From positions 1 through 29,420 of the forward strand of contig CAJNOQ010001681.1 of the NCBI GenBank assembly GCA_905250885.1: a DNA stretch of 29,420 nt, written 5' to 3'. Of this stretch, positions 21,509 to 29,420 are shown in pieces; positions within the stretch are counted from its first letter, which is position 1, and the number at the start of each line of letters is the position of its first letter. This DNA is from Didymodactylos carnosus. Its lineage: Eukaryota; Rotifera; Eurotatoria; Philodinida; Philodinidae. Below the pieces are notes generated by a model, which was not told where the DNA came from, made no database searches, and was given only the letters and a program-made list of their open reading frames with translations. Both the position numbers and the translations under genes were made by a program.

Positions 21509-21775
21509 TTTATTTACAATGAATTTGGTCAATTTTCATAGTGTTGAGCTTATGGATAATTTTGAAATCTTTTAACAGAGAGAGAAAGAGCAAAGAAAAC
21601 ACTTTGATAATCAAATGGCTTTTACTTTTCATGAATAACATTATTGTGTTTTTTAGTAACCTATTGAGTTATTACATTACTAGTCTTCAATTTACTTTAT
21701 ACATTTTTTTCGAGCTCACCATATATAATTTTTTGTACATTATGTAAATAGAAGGAAGAATAATCATTTTTCTTT
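21509..21775. other. AT-rich spacer upstream of the ADP-ribosyltransferase gene
   Basis: No protein-family signal. It separates the 3.3-kb inverted-repeat block from the gene and probably holds its promoter. Confidence 0.4.
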
Positions 21776-21782
21776 TATAAAA
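21776..21782 (+). promoter_or_regulatory. Likely TATA box of the ADP-ribosyltransferase gene
   Basis: TATAAAA lies 45 bases upstream of the ATG at 21827. Initiation about 30 bases downstream would give a very short 5' UTR. This suits a compact intronless gene, but the AT-rich background makes chance matches common. Confidence 0.35.
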
Positions 21783-21826
21783 TTTACCTTGAAGGATAAA
21801 GACGCAAAAAAACAAAAAATTTATTC

Positions 21827-23026
21827 ATGGCTTCCAAAGATAAATGTACATATCCGTTAAGTCAACTATATATTGCTTGTCAAGATGGTAATATAGATTT
21901 GGTTAGACAGTTGCTCGAAGTAATAAATCTTGAACAAATCAATTGCAGGGAGTCTAATGGAAGTACAGCACTACACGCCGCTTGTTATTACGGTCACTAT
22001 GACATCGTTAAATTACTACTTGATAATGGCGCTTGTCGAACGATTCTGAACGCACATAAATGCGCACCATTTGATGAAGCGAAAGATGATAAAATTCGAC
22101 AATTATTTTTACGTCCAGACAATGAACGATTTGTTGGTGGTAATCAAACAGGACAAAAAGAATGGATGAAAGTTGATCCAGACATTCATCGTCAAGCCAT
22201 CAATAAACGTCTTTGGCTGAAATCGGCATGGAATGAAACAAAAATGTTAAATAGAATTGAATGGATGATTGACAACTATCTTAGAGTCAAACTTCGTAAT
22301 CCAAAAGATTTTCAACTTATAGAAAAATATTTTAGGCAAGCCTTAGAATATAGAGATCCAAGATATTTCATCACAGCGTATACAGCAGACACCCGATATT
22401 ATCATCAGTTGAATGAAGATTTTGCCTCAGAAGGCTTTGAACCACATGAATGGACAACAAGTATGCCACAATGGATTGTTAGTTCACTCTATAGCCATCC
22501 GGCTTTCGATAAATACTCCTATAAAGGTTTTTCGTATCGTGGACAGAAAATGAGCGATGTTGATCTTGTCCAATATGTGCAGGGTAGTTGTATAATGAAT
22601 AAATCGTTTCAATCAACATCGGAAATACGAGCAATTGCCGAAGAATTTGCATGTGATGGAAGATTAAGACGGACAATTGATGGTAATAAACTTAAACGTA
22701 CTGCTCTATTTATCTTCGAAATACGAAATAGTCGAACAGCGTTGAAAATCGACAAAATGTCGGTGTTCGAAAATGAAGCAGAAGTATTAATATTACCTTA
22801 TGCTGCATTCAAAGTGGTCAAAGTTATTCAGAATCCACCATTATCATCACAAAATAATAAGAAATTATTTGCCAATGATTTAGAATTTGAAATTCATTTA
22901 AAAGAGTGTAAATCGTTGAAGAAAGAAGTTGAACAAAATTTGAAATTTGCATTTACAAATGCTCATCAACCGGCAATGTTAGATGATGATGAATTAGAAC
23001 GAGAGTTGAACTCATTTAGTTTCTAA
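21827..23026 (+). CDS. Ankyrin-repeat NAD(+)-protein-arginine ADP-ribosyltransferase
   Basis: This is an uninterrupted 399-aa frame. Residues about 11-95 form two clear ankyrin repeats and a third partial one: LYIACQDGNIDLVRQLL, then TALHAACYYGHYDIVKLLL, then a degenerate unit. Residues about 120-335 match the eukaryotic arginine-specific ADP-ribosyltransferase fold with its R-S-E triad: Arg238 in YRGQ, the Ser-Thr-Ser motif at 263-265 in FQSTS, and the E-A-E motif at 317-319 before VLILPYAAFKV. The Glu-x-Glu spacing is that of enzymes that move ADP-ribose from NAD+ to arginine. The C-terminal tail (about 340-399) is acidic and lysine-rich, with no known domain. There is no signal peptide or GPI-type hydrophobic tail, so an intracellular enzyme is likely, with the ankyrin part choosing partners. 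The gene lies between two inverted-repeat elements (18237-21508 and 23430-24996). All triad residues are present, so it is probably active. Confidence 0.9.
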   Translation: MASKDKCTYPLSQLYIACQDGNIDLVRQLLEVINLEQINCRESNGSTALHAACYYGHYDIVKLLLDNGACRTILNAHKCAPFDEAKDDKIRQLFLRPDNERFVGGNQTGQKEWMKVDPDIHRQAINKRLWLKSAWNETKMLNRIEWMIDNYLRVKLRNPKDFQLIEKYFRQALEYRDPRYFITAYTADTRYYHQLNEDFASEGFEPHEWTTSMPQWIVSSLYSHPAFDKYSYKGFSYRGQKMSDVDLVQYVQGSCIMNKSFQSTSEIRAIAEEFACDGRLRRTIDGNKLKRTALFIFEIRNSRTALKIDKMSVFENEAEVLILPYAAFKVVKVIQNPPLSSQNNKKLFANDLEFEIHLKECKSLKKEVEQNLKFAFTNAHQPAMLDDDELERELNSFSF

Positions 23027-23176
23027 CATAAGTCAAACATTTGTTTCTCAATACTATGACATATATAGTTGGCAAAGAACTAGTTTCAACGTATCAATAA
23101 TCATTTACAGATTTTTGCTCAGAAAGTTGTTGTTTTAAACCGTTTTATTCAAAAGAAGAGACAGCAAATCTGGATA

Positions 23177-23182
23177 AATAAA
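23177..23182 (+). terminator. Possible polyadenylation signal of the ADP-ribosyltransferase gene
   Basis: AATAAA lies about 150 bases after the TAA stop at 23024-23026 and is the first canonical hexamer I see downstream of the gene. Confidence 0.35.
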
Positions 23183-23429
23183 TGAGAAAAATCTGATAGA
23201 ATTCCAGTAGAAAGATTCTTATAAAGAGAGTCTTCTAGAACTAGTATTAACTTGATGGTCATCAATAATGGCTTACTGAAAACTCAAAATGACGAATGTG
23301 TCATGGATTGACGTACAGTCAGAGATTAGTTTTTCAATATTACATCCAAATCTGAATGAGATTATACGCTACTACCAGTATCTCAGACGACGCGACGATA
23401 TTAATATATTGTTTTTCAACTTATTTTTA

Positions 23430-24996
23430 TGTAAAATGCTGGAAATTCCATAGGTGAGTACTGTCTTATTTCCGGCTATTTCATACATCATTTGAAAGAG
23501 CGCATCAAGCTGAGTAGGAAAAAAACTGGTCTTAGTTTTCCAAAACATTTTTCAGGTCCAACAGCCTTAAAAACTTGAAGGATCTGATTTTTCGAAAAAC
23601 GCATATGTTTTACAAGTAATTCAAATCGTTCTTTTGAACTTTTCACATTATATTTTTTTCTGATTTGACATCCAAAATTGATTCTAAAAATGATATTGAA
23701 TCGAATGCGGAAGCATTAGTCTTTTGAAATTACTTATCCAAAATCGCACCTCTCAAAACGGTCTAGATCATTTTGTAAACTCGCGGGTTTCGCTATTCGA
23801 TAGCCAAGACTTAAGAGCATATTTTCGTAAGCAGATAAATATTTAAAATATTTTTTCGAAAATCGGTTTTCAAGAAGATCTTCAGAAAACGGATTTTCAA
23901 AACTTAGAGTTTTTCCCCCGTTTCAGCTATTATTAAAAAAAATCAAAGTCCACTCAAAAAACATCAGAACGAGTTCAGAGCTTCAGGATATAGTTAATTC
24001 TTCCCACTAGACATGATGACACAATTGAAATAATTAAAAAATGATATTTTTGTCCGGAGGTTTTCTATAAATCCTTCCGAAAAACTATAGACTTTTTTAA
24101 AATTTTTGCTTGTTGATTTCTTTTAAATAGAATATAAAACAGCCTAAATACTGTATATCTTGAAGTTCTGAACTCTTTCTCATGTTTTTTGAGTGATCTG
24201 TGAATTTTTTTAATAACAGGTGAAAACAGGCGGAAAATCCTAATTTTTGAAAAACGTGATTTTCGCTAGATTTTAAAATCTTTTTTTTTAAAAACAAATA
24301 TTGTCACGAGATTTAGCATAGTCGAAACTTCTGTATCTAAACATTGATGAGATTCATTGACTGAAATGAAGAGTAGACCTAGGACTCCAGAAAAACTTCG
24401 TAAACATGAGAGATGAAGCTCTCGCTTAGATTCTGTTTTATGGAGCACACACTTTAGTCTATCTATTTATGAAAAAAATCAATATATTTATTGCTCTGTC
24501 GAATTTTCCAGTTAGGAAACGGTTTGCCAGAGATCTCCTTGAAAATTGATTTTTGAAAAAAGCTTCTAAATATTTTCTGCTTATGAAAACATGCTCTTAA
24601 GCGTTGACTATCGAATAGCGAAACCCACGAGTTTACAAAATGATCTAGTACCGTTTTGAGAGGTGTGATTTTGAATAAGAAATTCCAAAAGACTAATGCT
24701 TCCGCATTCGATTCAATATCATTTTTAGAATCAATTTTGGATGTCAAATCAGAAAAAAATATAATTTTTAAAAGTTCAAAAGAAAGGTATAGAAAGAAAT
24801 TTGAATTACTTGTAAAACATATGCTTTTTTCGAAAAATCAGATCCTTCAAGCTTTTTTAAGGCTTTTCCACCTGAAAAATGTTGTGGAAAGCTAAAACTA
24901 ATTTTTTCCTATTCAGTTTGATGCGCTCTTTCAAATAATGTATGATATAGTCAGAAATAAGATAGTGTTCACCTATTGAATTTCCAGCATCTTATG
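23430..24996. mobile_element. 1.57-kb palindromic element downstream of the ADP-ribosyltransferase gene
   Basis: The ends carry ATGCTGGAAATTC (left, 23436) and its inverse (right, about 24991). The arms pair along nearly their full length: GATGCGCTCTTTCAAAT, CTGATTTTTCGAAAAA, GACATCCAAAATTGATTCTA and CGCTATTCGATAG each occur with their inverse or a close variant. The inner arms 23933-23995 and 24143-24213 share CACTCAAAAAACAT and GAGTTCAGA. The right arm has about 260 extra bases (about 24263-24520) without a left-side partner. No transposase is present. Confidence 0.8.
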
Positions 24997-25105
24997 AAAC
25001 AATTTTCTAAGATAAATTAATCTTCTAAAATTTACAACAAAAAATTCAAAAAAAAAACAACTAAAATGAGATATTTCTATTTACATAAATAGACAGTTTT
25101 TAATA

Positions 25106-25790
25106 CTATCGATTAATTAGTGGTTGTTCATGTTGTCTCAATAAAATCAATGGTTGACCATTTCTTGGATCGGTTGTTGTATAGTGTTTTTTCGTCGGTG
25201 TTAATAATCGTACCAAAACACGTCGAAACGTATAAGATATACAATAATAAATTGTAAAATTTGTTGCCGAATTTAATGTCACAAAAAAGTCTGTAATTTC
25301 TCGAATAGTTCGTTTTCTATAAGATTCTTCAATATAACCCATATTTAATATTAATGATAAAAGAGCATCAGGAAAATAAGACATAATAAAACAGAAAATA
25401 ATTGTGATTAAACTTATTGTTAAACGATAAAAAACTTCTTGTGAATTTTTTTGCTCTTTATTAAACATACCTTCTTTTACACGACATAATAAATAGACAA
25501 TTCTTGAATTAATATATACAAGTAAAAGACTGGGAATAATTGCTCGAATAAGATCAACAGTTATTGAATATAATCGAAAATATATACTTTTACCAAATGT
25601 TGATAATTGTAATGATTTTACTTTTTCATTAGTAAAATTATTTCGTTGTGTTTCAATAAGTTCATAACGAATTGAAACTGGTAAACCAAGTAGAAGACTA
25701 ATCAAAAGTATTGTACAACAAATAATTTTTGAATATTTTTTAAAACATGTATCAACAACTGGACGACTTTGACTAGTACATAGAATATAT
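25106..25790 (-). CDS. 3' exon of a class A (rhodopsin-like) G-protein-coupled receptor, partial
   Basis: On the minus strand the frame codes for the second half of a seven-helix receptor: helix 4 (KIICCTILLISLLLGLPVSI), helix 5 (ITVDLIRAIIPSLLLVYI), helix 6 (LTISLITIIFCFIMSYFPDA) and helix 7 (FFVTLNSATNFTIYYCISY). The last of these carries an N-F-x-I-Y variant of NPxxY, followed by a basic helix-8 stretch and a short tail. The exon starts after a pyrimidine-rich tract ending in AG (plus-strand CT at 25791-25792), inside the Arg codon of a D/E-R-Y motif (R|YILCT). An intron at that codon is an old, widely shared position in this family. Helices 1-3 must lie upstream, on the plus-strand side beyond 25792, but none are recognisable up to 29420. 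A Met at 25834 opens the same frame but would start inside the intron. The helix 7 variant resembles peptide (FMRFamide-type) receptors; the ligand is unknown. Confidence 0.75.
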
Positions 25791-26310
25791 CTTAAAAACA
25801 AACACAGAAAAAAAAAAATCAAGTTGATTTTCATAAAGAATGTTTAACAGAGATCATATGATATATAACGAATTGGGCAGAGAAAATGATGCGTGCCATT
25901 TTGAAAATATTTTTCTCAAGTTAAACTTGATCAAAAAACTTCATTTTTATATCAGAAAGATAGAGAATTGTGTCTAGTTTTTTATTCATATGTTATTTTC
26001 AAAATAAGCATGTTCCATTCTTTTATAATAGTAAAAATACTTAAAGGTACGAAAATCTTAACTAGGCATGCATCAATTCTAAAACTGGTTTTTTGGTACA
26101 TCATCGAAAATAATTGTATCTCTCAAATCATTTGTTACCAATTTTTATCCACAATGTGTGAGTGTATCGTCAATTTTTCTCTGCAAAACAGGCTATTTGA
26201 AAATTTTGTACCAGCATTAGATTAAACGTTATACTCTTTTTTTTTTAAGTGGAATTGATGGAGAATTGGTTAATATTTTTCTTGTTTTCGCCTTCTCAAA
26301 TGCAAACACA
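25791..26310. other. Upstream of the receptor exon: intron or flank
   Basis: If the receptor is intact this is intron sequence on the minus strand. I see no helix 1-3 coding segment here. Confidence 0.35.
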
Positions 26311-26317
26311 AACTTCA

Positions 26318-26430
26318 TTATCTATCTATTTATCTATATATATAAAGAAGAAAGTTTGTCTGTTTGTTCGCTATACGCTTCCACACCGTACGACTGATTT
26401 CGATGAAACTTTCCAGGAACCATCCTCTCA
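26318..26430 (+). mobile_element. Possible Helitron-type end
   Basis: TATCTATATATATAAAG is followed by AAAGTTTGTCTGTTTGTTCG, ACCGTACGACTGATTTCGA and TGAAACTTTCCAGG. This arrangement is common near the ends of Helitrons and related invertebrate repeats as I recall them. The opposite end (CTRR with a hairpin) was not located. Confidence 0.35.
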
Positions 26431-26551
26431 TCCAGGGGAAGGTTGACGTCTACTTTTTGTCGACAAAAATGCGGTCCTAAAGTCGGAAAAGGTCCACCTA
26501 TGTAGCCGACCAATCAGATTTCAGCATTGAATACCAAGAAAAAACAGCTGA

Positions 26552-27100
26552 AGCGCGCGTTCTGGAGGGGCACAGAGGATCGTTCTGGAGGTTTTTGAGG
26601 ATGCTGGATCTGAATCTGAGCTTCATTTATCCCAGAAGTTCGTTGATTGTCTCGAAACTAATTGCAATTCAGCTACCTATGCATCTTCTTTTAGCTGCTG
26701 TATATGCAAAGAAGAATGTCAGCTGCCTGATCTCCTTGAGTTCAATTCCCTCTCTATGACAGCTAGCGTCGTCAAAGTTTCTGTGGCGCTTCTCTCGACG
26801 CAGAGGTAGGTCGATACGGGGTTGACACAATCGACAGGATAGAGCAGGAAACTCTGGGTGATATTTGACACAGTTGGAATGGTCTATGCTTTTTCGATCT
26901 CTGTGATTGCTAGCATGACTAAACTTCTTAAGGCCTGTCTTTAGGGTCAGGCGAAGGCCAAAGTTGTGGAGAAGGATAGGTTGGATGAAATGGCATCCAC
27001 CATCGAGAAACTACTGTTTTCATTGGTTTTTCAGAGAGTTAGAAAGATTAATCACGATTTGAAATGCACTTATCTACCACTACTACCGTTGTGTTGTATG
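26552..27100 (+). pseudogene. Decayed reading frame with three in-frame TAG codons
   Basis: One frame stays open for 183 codons except for TAG at 26807-26809, 26840-26842 and 26942-26944, and ends at TGA 27101-27103. In DNA this AT-rich a stop would be expected every 15-20 codons. The stretch is also more GC-rich than its surroundings. The frame contains a cysteine cluster (CCICKEEC) and later a basic, helix-like segment (LFSLVFQRVRKIN). I do not recognise the family; a relic of a transposon protein is one possibility. No convincing start codon is seen. Confidence 0.3.
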
Positions 27101-27219
27101 TGAACGTGCTGCTCCAAACTGAGTGTACGAGTAAAAGAAAGGCACATATACGCTATGCGTTGAATTGTCTGACTTGAGCGTTGGTGATTGTTAGCAACGC
27201 ACGTGTACAATTCCAACCG

Positions 27220-27720
27220 ATGAGATTTTTGTCTGTGAAGAGAGGGATGAGTCTGGATTAAAAGAGTATAGTGGTTGGATGGAGATGGAATAGAATTTGT
27301 CAGAATAGAAGTTAAGTGAAGTCGAACTAGACGAGATTCGAGTCAAGGTGGAGTCGGAGCTGAAGTCTGTTTTCCAGCTGTGATTCATTTCATCGATGGC
27401 AACAGACCGACCTGGACATGTTGTGTATGGCACAATGAACACACCTAGATATTGATGATTCTCCATTATTACAGTGAGAAACGGAAAAGTTGACAGACGC
27501 AAAACAGAGATTGACATCTTCAGCTCCGGTGTTGACAATCCATTATGGCTGAATAAAATTGGAGCTGGAGTGAGATTTTCAAAACGAAGATGAAGTTAAA
27601 ATAGGCTGGAACGCTCGATAGACGGAGTTGTAGCTGAACTTTCAAGGCAAGAGAGCTGGGGTGAAAGCCGAATTCATAGTCGGATTTTTCCATCTCGAAT
27701 ATGCACGGCGGGACATGTTG
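27220..27720. repeat. Degenerate GGAGTC/GGAGCTGAAGT-like repeat
   Basis: Many imperfect units such as GGAGTCGGAGCTGAAG, GGAGCTGGAGTGAG and GGAGTTGTAGCTGAA occur, and GGACATGTTGTGT appears near 27414 and 27712. Two minus-strand frames here have low-complexity Ser/Leu-rich translations and look like by-products of the repeat. Confidence 0.4.
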
Positions 27721-29420
27721 TGTTGGTCTGTGTGACACTTTGGAGTGAATTTCTATCTGAGTCTCATACCACTTTCCAACACATACGATTCCCAAAATGG
27801 AGATTTTCCGACTAACATCGGGTATCTCTGCTAGTTTCTCATATTGTAGAGAAGAACCTGCCGAACAATCTGATGTATGCAAAAAACATATAAAACAAAT
27901 AGTCTTAGAACAAGTAATTTTTTTTGAATAATTTTCAAAAAAGAATTGGTGCATGCCTTATCAACTGTAAAATCAGAAAAATTCGAAATGCAATTCTTTC
28001 CCCTTAAGTATTTTGCAAAAGTTTCGTTCAAGGCCTAAAAGACGCATAATTTTTCGAAGTATCTAACTGTGTGTTATTTCTTATTTTAAATGGTGAGCGT
28101 TTAGACGTCTCACCATCAACTGTTACCCATTCCAAACGACTCAAATTATACGCTTGTTTGTTACTGTTTTGTAAAATGGAAAACAGCAAAAACAACATCT
28201 TTGATCGATGAGATGATCCATTATTTTGGAGCCTTTCTGAAAGTCTTGACTTAAAAAAATTATTGTTTTTTTGTATCAAAAGATACAGAATTTCAAGTTC
28301 TACAAAATGCACTTCTTTCTATGGGTTCCAAATCGTTTTGGTAAAGGATAACAGAGTTGAGATATCTTCTTTAGAGGGAATGACGCAAAACATAAATAAT
28401 GATCCAATTGTTGTAGACTGCTTCTACGGTTCTAAAACATTGTCCAAAAATATGGTTTTGCGCCTCGGCAATTAAGAATTTATCATAGTTTTTAGTACCG
28501 TGTTTGGATTGCGCGAGCAAAACTTCTGTGAAGATATAAATCTTTTTTTTTCCAGTGAAGTGCGTGCGCAGTTGAGATTTTTTAGGCTTTCCATATTTTG
28601 AGTACGGTGAAAAGATGACTAACCTCACCCTCTTTTTTGAAAAAATTTCGGATTTTGAGCTAAGCATAGACTAATGTAGAGAAAAGTGTGGGCTACAAAA
28701 ATGAGATCACTCCCAGCACTCCTCGACCTTCCTTCAAAGAATGATGCATTTTTGAAGTTTTTCCTTTTTAACTTTCAGTTTTTTAGTTTCATAAACTTCT
28801 CTTTCCTTTTCTATACATTCCAGAATTTTCTTACCCATAGTCTGATAGAAGAAGTGTCCGATTAGTTTTTGTGGAGGTATATGCATCGCTGAAATGCCCT
28901 GAAAAAAGTGGCCTGTGTACAAAATGCGTTTTTTTCTCGAAAAGTATTTTTTTACTACCGGCCTTCGTTGGACCACCTTACGATTCCCCTTAAATTTCGT
29001 CCGATCCAGTTAAGAATTTTACAAGAGGTACTCAAGATTATAGCGCAGAGGTATTATTTTGAAATTTTCTTTTGGATCTTTCCTTACCGAATTATAGGAA
29101 AAATACCGAAATACTTTCAAAAACCAAGGTTTTAAATTTTAGAAACCCTGTAACTCTGTAAAGAAAGCCACAGTTTAAGGGGGGGATCGTAATGTGGTCC
29201 AATGAAAAATCTAGTTTTCTGGAAAACTGATGAACGGCAATAGTTAAAAACTTGAAACAAAAACGAAAAGTGTTCCATTGAATTTCTAATCAGTTCTGGA
29301 AGTATGAAGCCTCACTGACGAGGGAACCTATCCAACTGTCGGACGCCATTTGACTCCATATTTTGGCTATAAGTAGGACTCAGTGAGACTAAGAAAATCC
29401 TAAAAGGGTTCGGGCCCATG
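27721..29420. other. Unrecognised sequence to the window end
   Basis: Only short frames without family resemblance on either strand. No receptor helices 1-3, terminal repeats or RNA genes were recognised. Confidence 0.4.

Noticed and set aside
27191-27954. Two minus-strand frames of 115 and 144 aa
   Set aside because: Ser/Leu-rich translations of a degenerate GGAGTC-like repeat, with no domain motif.
29321-29340. Candidate upstream receptor exon ending in Asp-Arg before a GT on the minus strand
   Set aside because: The frame before it is hydrophilic and does not resemble transmembrane helix 3, so it is a chance match.

Overview
The window is AT-rich eukaryotic DNA with spliced genes, widely spaced coding regions and much decayed DNA-transposon material. 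An arginine ADP-ribosyltransferase with N-terminal ankyrin repeats, a rhodopsin-family receptor exon, and a bacterial-type Gfo/Idh/MocA oxidoreductase carrying four GT-AG introns (one of 60 bp) together suggest a metazoan. A bdelloid rotifer such as a Rotaria- or Adineta-like species fits best, because those genomes are known for horizontally acquired metabolic genes, many ADP-ribosyltransferase genes and large receptor families. The organism is an inference; no rRNA or other marker gene is present.

Layout. Positions 1-4770 hold no recognisable gene, but do hold mariner-like terminal fragments, a TCTGCA/TGCAGA-rich foldback (1809-2219) and an inverted copy of a dispersed repeat (3356-3700). 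A five-exon oxidoreductase gene runs from 5165 to 11579 on the plus strand (385 aa). Its first intron is 4.1 kb because at least three inverted-repeat elements sit in it (5688-6379, 6382-7293, 8081-8409). From 11660 to 18236 is a gene-free stretch with two foldbacks (12389-12718, 15221-15657), a non-autonomous hAT element with a perfect 8-bp target duplication (14674-15084), and an inverted-repeat element of the dispersed family (16465-17716). From 18237 to 21508, 120-bp inverted repeats bound a nested block that contains a second hAT element with a perfect 8-bp duplication (19819-20892), itself inserted into an older palindrome. The single-exon ankyrin-ADP-ribosyltransferase gene follows at 21827-23026. 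A 1.57-kb palindromic element lies just after it (23430-24996). The last coding feature is the 3' exon of a class A receptor on the minus strand (25106-25790); its 5' exons are not visible in the window. The remaining DNA holds a possible Helitron-like end, a GC-richer stretch with a decayed reading frame (26552-27100) and otherwise unrecognised sequence.

The three genes have no evident shared pathway: a cytosolic NAD(P)-dependent sugar or polyol oxidoreductase, a mono-ADP-ribosyltransferase, and a membrane receptor. What links the region is its structure. Each gene lies next to, or contains, inverted-repeat DNA elements.
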